A stretch of 64,000 nt of DNA from an uncultured Mollicutes bacterium (GTDB lineage Bacteria; Bacillota_I; Bacilli_A; ML615J-28; CAG-313), in NCBI GenBank assembly GCA_900539265.1, contig UQBM01000002.1, positions 27,433 to 91,432 on the forward strand, in the 5' to 3' direction. The notes below the pieces were generated by a model. It did no database searches. It was given only the letters and a program-made list of their open reading frames with translations, and was not told the origin of the DNA. Both the position numbers and the translations under genes were made by a program. Below are positions 9,300 through 17,392 of the stretch, piece by piece. Every line of letters starts with the position of its first letter. Position 1 is the stretch's first letter.

Positions 9300-9376
9300 G
9301 ACAAATTTGTCCTTTTTTATTAAAAAATACCTATTATGTCCGCTTTTGCATAATTATAGACAAAATAGGTTATAAT
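9300..9376 (+). promoter_or_regulatory. Promoter and dyad operators of the XRE regulator
   Basis: A perfect 12-bp palindrome GACAAATTTGTC (9300-9311) lies upstream of an inverted pair, ACCTATTATGTC (9329-9340) and GACAAAATAGGT (9359-9370), one mismatch in twelve. All share the half-site GACAAA/TTTGTC-like sequence. The second arm ends exactly at the TATAAT box (9371-9376). The probable -35 TTGCAT (9346-9351, 19-bp spacer) lies between the arms. This suggests autorepression by the downstream HTH protein. Confidence 0.6.
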
Positions 9377-9403
9377 TAAAAAAAAGAGGTCAAAGGTGGC
9401 AAT

Positions 9404-9685
9404 ATGAATTGGAGTAAAAGAATTAAAGATTTACGCATCGACCATGATATGGCGAAAAAAGAACTTGCTGATAAATTAGATATTAGTGAGCGTACACTTA
9501 CTCGTTATGAATCAGGTATCAGTGAACCAACAATTAGTGTTTTAATAAAACTATCATTGCTATTTAACGTAAGCATTGATTATATTGCCGGAATTAAAGA
9601 CGAAGAAACAATTCTTACTCCTAGCATCAAAGAAGAATTAGAGGCTATCAATAAACGTCTTGATAAAATTGTTAAAATCATTTAA
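9404..9685 (+). CDS. XRE-family helix-turn-helix regulator
   Basis: The first 60 residues form a Cro/C1-type HTH: RIKDLRIDHDMAKKELADKL then SERTLTRYESGISEPTI, ending with the common FNVSIDYIAG. The remaining 30 residues (SIKEELEAINKRLDKIVKII) form an amphipathic helix suited to dimerisation. It is a single-gene unit: its promoter carries dyads that look like its own operator, and a bidirectional terminator follows. Targets other than its own gene are unknown. The start ATG at 9404 is supported by AAAGGTGG just upstream. Confidence 0.9.
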   Translation: MNWSKRIKDLRIDHDMAKKELADKLDISERTLTRYESGISEPTISVLIKLSLLFNVSIDYIAGIKDEETILTPSIKEELEAINKRLDKIVKII

Positions 9686-9687
9686 AT

Positions 9688-9735
9688 TTAAAAAGGCATA
9701 TTAAACTAGATAAAATAGTTTAGTATGCCTTTTAT
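9688..9735. terminator. Bidirectional terminator
   Basis: AAAAAGGCATA and TATGCCTTTT pair; an inner stem TAAACTA/TAGTTTA extends it. It separates the convergent XRE and cysteine-synthase-like genes. Confidence 0.85.
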
Positions 9736-9739
9736 TTAC

Positions 9740-10660
9740 TTAAATTATTTTAAAATATAAAAGTTCAATCTCATTTACTAGTTTACTATTTAAATTAAAG
9801 TTCATCAAATCGGTGGAATAATATTTAGTATCATCATCTGGAAAAACTGTAATCATACCATCCACACCACTCATAACAGCACCGATAAAATTAGCACCAC
9901 TTGAAATACCTACATTAAGACCTAATTCTTTTTTTAATTTCTGTGCCATACATATTGCATCATTATCATCAACACTAATTATTTGATCAACAATATCTTT
10001 TGGATATAAATCTGGTACAAAACCATCAGATAAACCTTCTATTCGGTGATGCCCATGACTGATACCAGTTGACAAAATTAATGTTTGAAGAGGTTCTAAA
10101 GCATACACTTTTGTCTGATATTTTTCTTTTAAATAGTGACCAATTCCATTAATGGTTCCCCCTGTTCCCACTCCTGCAATCACCGCTGGGAATTCATTAG
10201 TCTTTTTTTCTAATTCTTTACAAAATGCTATATAAGCTTTAGCATTATTGGGATTTTCAAACTGCTTAGTAAGAAAAACACCATGTTTAATTGCCAATTC
10301 ATCGGCAATTTTAAAAGCCTCTTCAAAAGATTTGGTTAAAATTAATTTCACTCCTAAATGATTTAAATTTTCTTTCCGCTCTTGACTCATAAATTTAGGC
10401 ATACAAATAATTACCTTATTACCATAATCTTTAGCTATCGTTGCAAGAGCAATTCCCATATTACCACTTGTAACCTCACAGATAGTTGTATCTTGATTAA
10501 TTAATCTTTTTTGATAAGCATCTTCAATAATCATTCTTGCAGGCCTATCCTTAATACTTCCAGAAATATTTTTTGATTCATCTTTTACCTGAATCTTTTT
10601 TATAACTCCATGATATTTATAATATACTTGATACAATGGAGTTTCTATTTGTTTGTCCAT
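9740..10660 (-). CDS. Cysteine synthase-like PLP enzyme (CysK/CysM family)
   Basis: Fold-type II PLP enzyme expected to make cysteine from O-acetylserine and sulfide or a related reaction. The PLP lysine is Lys37 in NISGSIKDRPA. The substrate-binding loop reads TSGNMGIA (64-71), where most relatives have T-S-G-N-T-G. The phosphate loop is GVGTGGTINGIG and the C-terminal SSGANFIGA is also present. At 306 residues it is normal length. The Met for Thr change in the asparagine loop, and the unusual DKQIETPLYQ N-terminus, leave open a different beta-replacement reaction. It appears monocistronic. Confidence 0.85.
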   Translation of the reverse strand: MDKQIETPLYQVYYKYHGVIKKIQVKDESKNISGSIKDRPARMIIEDAYQKRLINQDTTICEVTSGNMGIALATIAKDYGNKVIICMPKFMSQERKENLNHLGVKLILTKSFEEAFKIADELAIKHGVFLTKQFENPNNAKAYIAFCKELEKKTNEFPAVIAGVGTGGTINGIGHYLKEKYQTKVYALEPLQTLILSTGISHGHHRIEGLSDGFVPDLYPKDIVDQIISVDDNDAICMAQKLKKELGLNVGISSGANFIGAVMSGVDGMITVFPDDDTKYYSTDLMNFNLNSKLVNEIELLYFKII

Positions 10661-10727
10661 TCTTTCACCTACTCATTTTAGTTTATGCATCTATTTTAAT
10701 GATTGATATTAAAATATAGAATTTCAA

Positions 10728-10775
10728 AGAAAAAGAAGTAAGTATGTTTATAAATATAAACAAACTTTACTTCTA
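10728..10775 (-). terminator. Terminator after the double-GNAT gene
   Basis: On the minus strand AGAAGTAAAGTTTGTTTAT pairs imperfectly with ATAAACATACTTACTTCT, followed by TTTTCTTTG. It ends the operon that starts at 14046. Confidence 0.75.
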
Positions 10776-10776
10776 T

Positions 10777-11763
10777 TTATTTTAATGTTTTACCCATACT
10801 AGCATAAGACATCACTATTTTAAAACCGGCTTTCATATATATATATCTAGCATGATTATTTAGTCCCGTATAAAATGTCATAAATTTAGCACCATGCATT
10901 TTATTATAATATGCAAGCATTGAAAATAAAGCTTGTCCTAATCCTTTTCCTCTGACCTCTTCTAAAATAGCAATACCATCAAAATGGCCACGACCACTTT
11001 CCTCATTCCACATAGCACCAGTCCAACCTACAATTTGATTATTTTTGCTAACTACCAAAAATGGATATGGTTTTTCTAATTCTAAATTTTCTTTTATAAC
11101 TTTTTCAAAATCATAAATGTTTAACTTTTGATAAAATTCTTCTAACCCATAATGCTTATGCGAATCATATATTTCAATTTTAATTCCTTCTTTTTCATTA
11201 TTATAGAGAATTTCTTTAATTGTATCGCTAATTTCATAATCAATAAGATTTAAGTGGAAAGCATCTTGATAGTTATAAGGTTCATAACCGCGGTGCAAAT
11301 AAAAGAAGTACTCATTAGAATTAATTCTAATCCCAGGTGCACAAGGGTGATCATGATTATCAGTATTAGGAATATACCAAGCATAACAAGCAGGAAGGAA
11401 ATATGCTACCGCGATTTTTTTTCTACCCATATTTTTAAAATATGTTTCTAATTTTATTAATAATTTAGAACCAATCCCTTGACACCGGTATTCTTTTTTT
11501 ACAATAATAGCATTTACAATTCCTGCAACCTCTAAATTATCTAAATATTTCTTCCGCAAATATCCGATGGCAAAAGCAATCAAATTGTGATATTCATCAT
11601 AAACAACAAAGGTTGAATCATACGAAAAATCAGGATTGGTCAAGAGTTTTTCTTCATATTCATCAACTGACATTGTTTTAAAAAAATATTCTTCTGTGAC
11701 AACTTCATTCCATAATGTGCACATTAATTTTAAATCTTCTAATCTGGCATTTCGAAAAATCAT
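10777..11763 (-). CDS. Protein with two GNAT acetyltransferase domains
   Basis: Two consecutive GCN5-related N-acetyltransferase domains are visible. The first (about 1-135) has KKEYRCQGIGSKLL as its acetyl-CoA pyrophosphate loop. The second (about 190-328) has EEVRGKGLGQALFS and the common C-terminal helix-strand NHARYIYMKAGFK. Such tandem proteins acetylate small molecules or proteins; the substrate is unknown. The central stretch is rich in Tyr, Trp and His (ACYAWYIPNTDNHDHP). Its start overlaps the stop of the methylase gene by four bases, so they are co-translated. A terminator follows. Confidence 0.85.
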   Translation of the reverse strand: MIFRNARLEDLKLMCTLWNEVVTEEYFFKTMSVDEYEEKLLTNPDFSYDSTFVVYDEYHNLIAFAIGYLRKKYLDNLEVAGIVNAIIVKKEYRCQGIGSKLLIKLETYFKNMGRKKIAVAYFLPACYAWYIPNTDNHDHPCAPGIRINSNEYFFYLHRGYEPYNYQDAFHLNLIDYEISDTIKEILYNNEKEGIKIEIYDSHKHYGLEEFYQKLNIYDFEKVIKENLELEKPYPFLVVSKNNQIVGWTGAMWNEESGRGHFDGIAILEEVRGKGLGQALFSMLAYYNKMHGAKFMTFYTGLNNHARYIYMKAGFKIVMSYASMGKTLK

Positions 11764-12833
11764 TTTAGTTCTCCTTTTCTTTGTTGTAAAAATGCTTGAA
11801 TGGTTTCAATTTGAGCAATAAATTTTTCTTTTTCTGATAATTCTGGCAACATAAAAATATTAGTCTCAACTCCTTTTAATGGTTGATTAGAAATAATGAT
11901 AATAGATTTAGCATCTTCTTTATTTTGAAAGAAACTATTAGGAAGGGTAATTAAAGCATCAATATGACCATAGTTTTCTATCATATAGTAAAATTCATTA
12001 CTACCTGTTTTAGAAAAAAAACTATTTTCAATTAAATATATTTGAAAATATTTATTGGGAATTTTTAAAAAATGTTCTATGGCAAGATAGGGAAAATATT
12101 TAACCCCTTTATCATATAAACTAGAATGATATGCCTTATTTTCATAATCATAACATGCAAGATCACTAACAATTAAATCAATATGCGATGGTAAATATGC
12201 AAGAGCATCTTCATAATAGATATTCACATCTTGCGTCATCATATTAGCCTTGGCAACAGCCACTTTCGTAAAAAGGGCATGATTTTCTATACCTAATAAT
12301 TTAATAAAAGAATCACCATAGTTTACTAATGTATAAGCTAAATTACCAACCCCAAAGTTAAAATCAAGCATTTCAACAATATCTGTTTTGCTAAAGAGAG
12401 CATTTACAAAATTAGCAATTAAAATACCAATGGAATCTGGTGTAATCAAATCTAGTGGAAAATTCAAATTTTTAAAACCTTTAATATCTAAAAGTAAAAA
12501 AGCTCTTCTAATTTCCTCACTATTTATACCATTTTCTTCCACATCTAATTTAAAAGCTTCCAAACATTCATCAATTTTATTTTTCACATCATCATCAACC
12601 CTTAAAGGCACATCATTTAAAAAGTAATCGATTACAGCAAGTAAACATTCATAATAGTTTAGTCTTCCTTTTTCTTTATTATAATTAGTAATAGCTGTAT
12701 TTTCTTTTGTTTCATCAATCATTCCATAATAGCAACTCATAATAGCATCATCAAGTAAATCAACCATTCTATTAATCATATCAACTTTTACTTTTGTAGT
12801 TTCTAATAATTTTGGATTATTTTTCTTTTTCAT
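11760..12833 (-). CDS. Class I SAM-dependent methyltransferase, YtxK-like
   Basis: The fold resembles the methylase subunit of type I restriction enzymes (HsdM/YtxK). SAM-binding motif I appears as DFNFGVGNLAYTL, followed by LLGIENHALFTKVAVAKANMM. The catalytic N-P-P-Y of DNA adenine methylases is replaced by SDLACY, as in YtxK-type proteins that sit in housekeeping operons rather than restriction loci. There is no restriction subunit nearby. The ATG at 12831-12833 is chosen; an alternative ATG lies 21 bases upstream. Either way the gene overlaps the end of the flavoprotein gene (17 or 38 bases). Its substrate is not known. Confidence 0.82.
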   Translation of the reverse strand: MKKKNNPKLLETTKVKVDMINRMVDLLDDAIMSCYYGMIDETKENTAITNYNKEKGRLNYYECLLAVIDYFLNDVPLRVDDDVKNKIDECLEAFKLDVEENGINSEEIRRAFLLLDIKGFKNLNFPLDLITPDSIGILIANFVNALFSKTDIVEMLDFNFGVGNLAYTLVNYGDSFIKLLGIENHALFTKVAVAKANMMTQDVNIYYEDALAYLPSHIDLIVSDLACYDYENKAYHSSLYDKGVKYFPYLAIEHFLKIPNKYFQIYLIENSFFSKTGSNEFYYMIENYGHIDALITLPNSFFQNKEDAKSIIIISNQPLKGVETNIFMLPELSEKEKFIAQIETIQAFLQQRKGELK

Positions 12834-14046
12834 TTTTCCCCATTTCCTTTTCATAAATTGAATTTGCCACCATTACACCTGATGCAATAGCAAAATGGAT
12901 ATTATAGCCACCACACAAGCCATCAACATCTAATAATTCACCAATCACATAGGTATTTTTAATACTTTTTAATTCAAAATTTTCATCTATTTCCTCAATT
13001 TTTACTCCCCCTATTGTTACTTGAGATGCATCAAATCCATAATCACCTATTACATTTACAAAATAATTTTTTACTCTATTAACAAAAGCTTCAATTGTCA
13101 AATTTTTCTCTTCTTCTAAATCTTTCAATATCTTTTGTGCTAATGGTATTGGTAAAAAACCAAAGGCTAATTCTTTAATGCTCATTTGTTTATTCTTTAT
13201 CTTAAGATTATTTAAAATTTCATTTAATTTTTTCTCTTCAATTAAAGGTAATAAATCTAATTTCAAAGTTAATTTTTGTTTGCTTCTGGCTATAATACTA
13301 GATGCATTCATCATAACAATTCCACTTAGACCATCTTTCTTAAATTGAACTTCACCTTCTTCTGAAAATACTTCTTTTTTTCCCTCATATAAAATAACTT
13401 TGGCTTTTTGTCTAAGTCCGTCTAGTCCTTGAATTACTTTTTTTTCTACCTTTAGACCCACCAAACCTGGTCTTAATGGAGTAATACCAATATTCATTCT
13501 AGACAAAAGTTGATATCCTTCACCATCTGAGCCAAGTTTAGGTGTTGATTTTCCTCCTGTTGCAAAAATAATATAATCGCAGAACAAAGTCAAATTATCC
13601 ATATTAGTAGTATATATCTGATATTTTTTCTTTTGAACTCTTTCTACCTTTATTACTTCTGTATTTTCATAAACCTTAACGTGATGTTTTTTTAATTGTA
13701 TCTTTAAAAGTTCTACAACGGTTTTCGCCGACTCTGTGATTGGATAAGTTCTAAAATAAAAATCTTCTTTGGTAAAAAGACCCAGTTCCAATAAAGTTTG
13801 CTTTAAATTTTGGTTGGAATATTTACTAAAAACGTTAGCTGCAAACTCGTTGTTATATATATTCTTTTTTAAAACTTGGGCACTACTTAAATTACACTTC
13901 CCATTACCACTTGCAAGAAGTTTCTTACCGATTTGGTTTTTCTTTTCAAATAAAATTACCTCAACCTTATCATTTAATTTTTCTTTTAAAAAAATAGAAG
14001 CCATAATGCCTGCTGGACCTGCTCCAACTACTACTATTTTGGTCAT
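12817..14046 (-). CDS. HI0933/YhiN-family FAD-dependent oxidoreductase
   Basis: Flavoprotein of the aminoacetone oxidase-like (BaiN/YhiN/HI0933) family. The N-terminal dinucleotide-binding motif is VVGAGPAGIMASIF. The family signature is QIGKKLLASGNGKCNLS (about 42-58), followed by FATGGKSTPKLGSDGEGY in the middle and ELLDVDGLCGGYNIHFAIASG near the C-terminus, all typical. Length of 409 is normal. It is the first gene of an operon with the methylase and GNAT genes, with an excellent promoter at 14079-14107. The physiological substrate is not settled for this family. Confidence 0.9.
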   Translation of the reverse strand: MTKIVVVGAGPAGIMASIFLKEKLNDKVEVILFEKKNQIGKKLLASGNGKCNLSSAQVLKKNIYNNEFAANVFSKYSNQNLKQTLLELGLFTKEDFYFRTYPITESAKTVVELLKIQLKKHHVKVYENTEVIKVERVQKKKYQIYTTNMDNLTLFCDYIIFATGGKSTPKLGSDGEGYQLLSRMNIGITPLRPGLVGLKVEKKVIQGLDGLRQKAKVILYEGKKEVFSEEGEVQFKKDGLSGIVMMNASSIIARSKQKLTLKLDLLPLIEEKKLNEILNNLKIKNKQMSIKELAFGFLPIPLAQKILKDLEEEKNLTIEAFVNRVKNYFVNVIGDYGFDASQVTIGGVKIEEIDENFELKSIKNTYVIGELLDVDGLCGGYNIHFAIASGVMVANSIYEKEMGKNEKEK

Positions 14047-14078
14047 ATATACTCCAATCTAATTACCTATTTATTAAT

Positions 14079-14107
14079 ATTATACACTACTTAAAAACTT
14101 TAGTCAA
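14079..14107 (-). promoter_or_regulatory. Sigma-A promoter of the flavoprotein operon
   Basis: Minus strand TTGACT (14102-14107), 17-bp spacer, TATAAT (14079-14084). The ribosome site GGAG sits six bases before the start. Confidence 0.88.
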
Positions 14108-14129
14108 ACAATCAATTATATATCTAAAT

Positions 14130-14169
14130 TAAAAAACTTAGTAATTACCATAATTTTACTAAGTCTTTT
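14130..14169 (-). terminator. Terminator after gerW
   Basis: Minus strand ACTTAGTAA pairs with TTACTAAGT and is followed by TTTTTTAA. Confidence 0.8.
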
Positions 14170-14180
14170 CTAAATCTATC

Positions 14181-14552
14181 TTAAGCATTGTTATCTTTTT
14201 TAATTAAAGATGCAAACTTATTAATAGTATCGGGAATTAAATCAATTAAATTTTCTAAAATATGCGAATGCTCATCAAGATGAAGTACTTTTGCGTCATT
14301 TTCTAGTATAACCAAAAAAGCAATAGGCGTAAGCGTCATAGTACCACCACTGGCTCCACCAAAAGGATTTTTTTTAGTTTCTTGATTTTCTTTTTGATCA
14401 ACACCACCACTAATAAATCCACATTTGACTTTAGAAATTGGAATTACTGAAACATTATTGTAGGTCATCATTTTTCCCATTACAACATTGACATCAACCA
14501 TTGATTTGATTTTATCAACTGAAATATCTAATAAATTAATTATATTATTCAT
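14181..14552 (-). CDS. gerW: GerW family protein (YtfJ)
   Basis: A 123-residue protein matching the GerW/YtfJ family. The conserved pieces are VVMGKMMTYNNVSVIPISKV and GGASGGTMTLTPIAFLVI, with a helical C-terminus. In Bacillus, YtfJ is made during sporulation and affects germination. Many non-sporulating Firmicutes also have the family, so its presence does not prove spores. It overlaps the preceding gene by eight bases, exactly as the ytfI-ytfJ pair is arranged in Bacillus. The middle Gly/Asn/Lys-rich loop is typical of the family. Confidence 0.9.
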   Translation of the reverse strand: MNNIINLLDISVDKIKSMVDVNVVMGKMMTYNNVSVIPISKVKCGFISGGVDQKENQETKKNPFGGASGGTMTLTPIAFLVILENDAKVLHLDEHSHILENLIDLIPDTINKFASLIKKDNNA

Positions 14553-15126
14553 AATTTTTCTCCTTCTTTTTGAATAATTTTAAAAATACTTTAAAATTCT
14601 TGATAATTGCAAAGAGAATTTCTAATACTGTTACGGTTGCATAAACCTCAAAATTAATTCCTTGATTTTCATCTTTTAATAATACAATTTGATAATAATC
14701 ATCTTTCACGATATTAAAAGTATTATCAATATAGTTTTTAATATTTGATATAATAAACCAATCCAAAAAACCTAAATATGGCATAACAATAGGATTAGAA
14801 CTATTAAAGGTAGGAATAAAAGTTACCTTCTTAATTGTAGCAAATTCTAAAAGAAGATAGACAAAAAAGTTTTCCTCCTTCAAATCTTTTAAAATAATGT
14901 TTAAATCATTTTCAAAAAGATATGATACTCTAAATTTAAATGAACTTTTTTGTTTTGGTTTAGCTTTTTTCTTTAATTCCATTTGAAAAATGGTCTTTTT
15001 GAAAATTAAAACTTTTAATAATAAAGGCTTTTCAATTTTTTTGATAATTCTTGCTTCAATTGGGATGAGTAGAATTAAATCAAGAATAATTAAAATAATA
15101 ATAAAAATAATAAAGTATTTTAACAT
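14545..15126 (-). CDS. ytfI: DUF2953 protein (YtfI-like)
   Basis: Residues 1-20 form a single N-terminal membrane helix rich in Ile and Leu. A strongly basic patch (KKKAKPKQKSSFKF) and a mixed alpha/beta domain follow, and the protein ends in another basic tail (LFKKKEKNYE). I assign it to DUF2953 mainly by its position directly upstream of and overlapping gerW and by its shape. The start lacks a clear ribosome site, so the true start is somewhat uncertain. No promoter was clear between it and the divergent yidD. Confidence 0.75.
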   Translation of the reverse strand: MLKYFIIFIIILIILDLILLIPIEARIIKKIEKPLLLKVLIFKKTIFQMELKKKAKPKQKSSFKFRVSYLFENDLNIILKDLKEENFFVYLLLEFATIKKVTFIPTFNSSNPIVMPYLGFLDWFIISNIKNYIDNTFNIVKDDYYQIVLLKDENQGINFEVYATVTVLEILFAIIKNFKVFLKLFKKKEKNYE

Positions 15127-15215
15127 ATTATTATTTTTGTTAAATTTTTACTAATTTATACGCTACTTATTATAAAAAAATATTATTTTTTGTTATAATA
15201 AAGAAGGTGATTAAA

Positions 15216-15782
15216 ATGCTATTTAATAAATGGGCCATTAAATTAATTAAATTATATCAAAAAGATAAAGACAGACCACATCGATGTAGACATCTTCCAA
15301 GTTGTTCTAATTATGGTTTAGAATGCTTTGAAAAATTTAATTTTATTAAAGCTTCTTTTTTAACTGGCTATCGCATTTTAAGATGTAATCCTTTAAATCA
15401 TAAAGTTTTTGACCCTGTTCCTCTTTCAAAAAAGGAAAAAAAAATAGAGCAATCTTATCAAAAAAAAGCATCAATTATTGATGAGGAATTAATTAAAATT
15501 GTCAATGATAATAAGCATCTGAATTTAGAACAGCAAATTGATAATTTAATCACAATGATTTGGGAAAACCATTTTGGTTTAATTGATGAAATGGATGTGA
15601 AAAAAATTAAAAATGATGATGTAATGCTTTTTTATGCTAAAATCGACCGAATTTTAATTCTTATTAAAAAGAAAAAGATTTTATTAAACTATAAATCTGC
15701 CAAAAAATATGTGGAAAACTATCTTTTTTCTGACGTTTTTAAACATCCAAAATATTTTATTAATAATAAAAACATCTATTAA
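15216..15782 (+). CDS. yidD: Membrane protein insertion efficiency factor YidD, with long C-terminal extension
   Basis: YidD assists insertion of membrane proteins by YidC/Sec. Residues 1-75 carry the family pattern: Y-Q-K-D, CRHLPSCSNYGLECFEK (24-40), then GYRILRCNPLNHK and DPVP. Most YidD proteins end soon after this; here a further 110 residues follow, charged and helical (KKEKKIEQSYQKK...), of unknown role. The ATG at 15216 after GAAGGTG is preferred to the GTG three codons upstream. Its stop overlaps that of the convergent HAD gene by four bases inside a shared hairpin. Confidence 0.9.
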   Translation: MLFNKWAIKLIKLYQKDKDRPHRCRHLPSCSNYGLECFEKFNFIKASFLTGYRILRCNPLNHKVFDPVPLSKKEKKIEQSYQKKASIIDEELIKIVNDNKHLNLEQQIDNLITMIWENHFGLIDEMDVKKIKNDDVMLFYAKIDRILILIKKKKILLNYKSAKKYVENYLFSDVFKHPKYFINNKNIY

Positions 15783-15800
15783 ATAGATGTTTTATTTTTT
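15769..15800. terminator. Bidirectional terminator spanning two stop codons
   Basis: AAAACATCTATT (15769-15780), one base, then AATAGATGTTTT (15782-15793), a perfect dyad with T runs on both sides. It contains the stops of yidD and of the HAD gene. Confidence 0.88.
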
Positions 15801-16492
15801 TCTATATATCTTAGTAAATCTAAAAGATTGCCTTTTGGATAAAGCGAAAGATCCAAATTATCTTTATTAATGAGGTTATTTGTCAAAAGAAAAACTTTCA
15901 TACCTACCTTACTAGCAATCATATCCTCACACACATCATTACCCACCATCAAACAATCACTTGCTTGGCAATTGAGTTTATGAATGATTTCTAAATAATA
16001 TTTAGGATTAGGTTTACAATAGTGCATATTTTCATAGGTTGTGTAAAATTCAAAATCATTTTCATCTATTCCGGCCCATCTAATTCGGTTTTTTTGAGCA
16101 ATTGATGGGAAAATGGGGTTCGTGGCAACTACTAACTTGTAACCTACTTCTTTAAGCTTTCGAACAACCATTTGAGCACTTTGATCAAAACCACAAATAT
16201 TTTTTATCTTATTAAATTCAGTTTGATAAAATTGTTCGAAAAAAACTTGATCATTATAGACCTTATCACCAAAAATATTGGCAAAAGTTTTCCAAAAAAC
16301 TTCTTCATTGGTTTGTGAACCATCATTTTTAATCATAGCTGCCGTACCTTGCCAAATAGCATCAATTAATTGTTTACTATCATATCCGTGTTTTTTTAAA
16401 GTTGTAGACAAATATGTAAAATAACTTTTAGTGAACTCTTCTTGATTCATTGGTAATAAAGTGCCATCTAAATCAAATAAAATATATTTCAT
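15779..16492 (-). CDS. HAD-superfamily hydrolase (phosphatase-like)
   Basis: Haloacid dehalogenase fold. Motif I is FDLDGTLLP with nucleophile Asp7 and acid Asp9. Motif II is VVATNP, motif III is KPNPKYY with Lys, and motif IV is MVGNDVCEDM. The cap between motifs I and II is helical (type C1), as in phosphoglycolate phosphatase-like members. The 237 residues are normal. Substrate cannot be inferred. It is three bases downstream of the pseudouridine synthase gene, so the two share a transcript ending at the hairpin at 15769-15800. Confidence 0.9.
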   Translation of the reverse strand: MKYILFDLDGTLLPMNQEEFTKSYFTYLSTTLKKHGYDSKQLIDAIWQGTAAMIKNDGSQTNEEVFWKTFANIFGDKVYNDQVFFEQFYQTEFNKIKNICGFDQSAQMVVRKLKEVGYKLVVATNPIFPSIAQKNRIRWAGIDENDFEFYTTYENMHYCKPNPKYYLEIIHKLNCQASDCLMVGNDVCEDMIASKVGMKVFLLTNNLINKDNLDLSLYPKGNLLDLLRYIEKNKTSI

Positions 16493-16495
16493 CTT

Positions 16496-17224
16496 TTAAA
16501 ATCCTTTCTTATTATAATCAAAATTAGTTAGTTTATATATATCATTTTGTGATATTTCTATATATGATCCTACTTCAAGTCCTTCTGGCAATACAATATT
16601 TTCTATCTTTAGCCTTTTTAAATAAGTAACAACAACTCCTACTAAGTGCATCATTCTTTTTACTTGATGGTATTTACCTTCACTGATTGTCAAATAACAA
16701 CTATGTTCACTAATATTATTAAGAATTGCTGCCTTAAATTTGACACCATTTTCATCTATTAAACCTTCTTCAATCATCTTACTTGCATTATCATTGAGGA
16801 TACCATCAAATTCAATATAATACGTTTTTTTAATATTGTTTACTGGAGAAGTAATAAAATGACTGAATCTACCATCGGTTGTTATAATAAGAAGACCTTC
16901 GGTATCTTTATCTAATCTACCAATGGGAAAAAGATTTTTAACTAAATTTGAGGATAAATCATTTAAAAGCATCATAACTGTTTTATTTATATGATCCGTT
17001 GTTGATGTCACATATCCTGCTGGCTTGTTTAACAAAAAATAATAATTTTCTTTATAAATTAAGGGTTTATAATCTAACAATACTTGATCATAATTTTCTA
17101 AAACATTATAATCATAATTCGATACAACCTTTTCATTAACAATAATTCTTTTTTGTCTAATGATATCTCTTACTTCTTTTCTACTCCCAATATAACAATT
17201 AGCTAAATATTTGTCTAATCTCAT
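16496..17224 (-). CDS. 16S/23S rRNA pseudouridine synthase, RsuA/RluB family
   Basis: An N-terminal S4 RNA-binding domain (MRLDKYLANCYIGSRKEV...) precedes the catalytic domain with PIGRLDKDTEGLLIITTDG, where the Asp after L is the catalytic one, then SEGKYHQVKRMMHLVG. Length 242 fits RsuA, which modifies 16S U516. A second RsuA/RluB-type gene lies at 46831, so the two probably divide the 16S and 23S sites between them; which does which cannot be told. Co-transcribed with the HAD gene. Confidence 0.9.
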   Translation of the reverse strand: MRLDKYLANCYIGSRKEVRDIIRQKRIIVNEKVVSNYDYNVLENYDQVLLDYKPLIYKENYYFLLNKPAGYVTSTTDHINKTVMMLLNDLSSNLVKNLFPIGRLDKDTEGLLIITTDGRFSHFITSPVNNIKKTYYIEFDGILNDNASKMIEEGLIDENGVKFKAAILNNISEHSCYLTISEGKYHQVKRMMHLVGVVVTYLKRLKIENIVLPEGLEVGSYIEISQNDIYKLTNFDYNKKGF

Positions 17225-17350
17225 TATAAATCCTTTCCATCAAATGATAGTTTGGCTTTTATTATATAGTTATAACCAAAAGTTTTATTTTTATAGTTTT
17301 TATTATATCATAAAACTGATAAAGAGATGCTAATAAAGCATATGCATACA

Positions 17351-17388
17351 TAAAAAGGACTATTTTAACTTAATAATAGTCCCTTTTA
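17351..17388 (-). terminator. Terminator after the glycosidase-like gene
   Basis: Minus strand AAAAGGGACTATT pairs with AATAGTCCTTTTT around a short loop. Confidence 0.85.
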
Positions 17389-17392
17389 CTTT

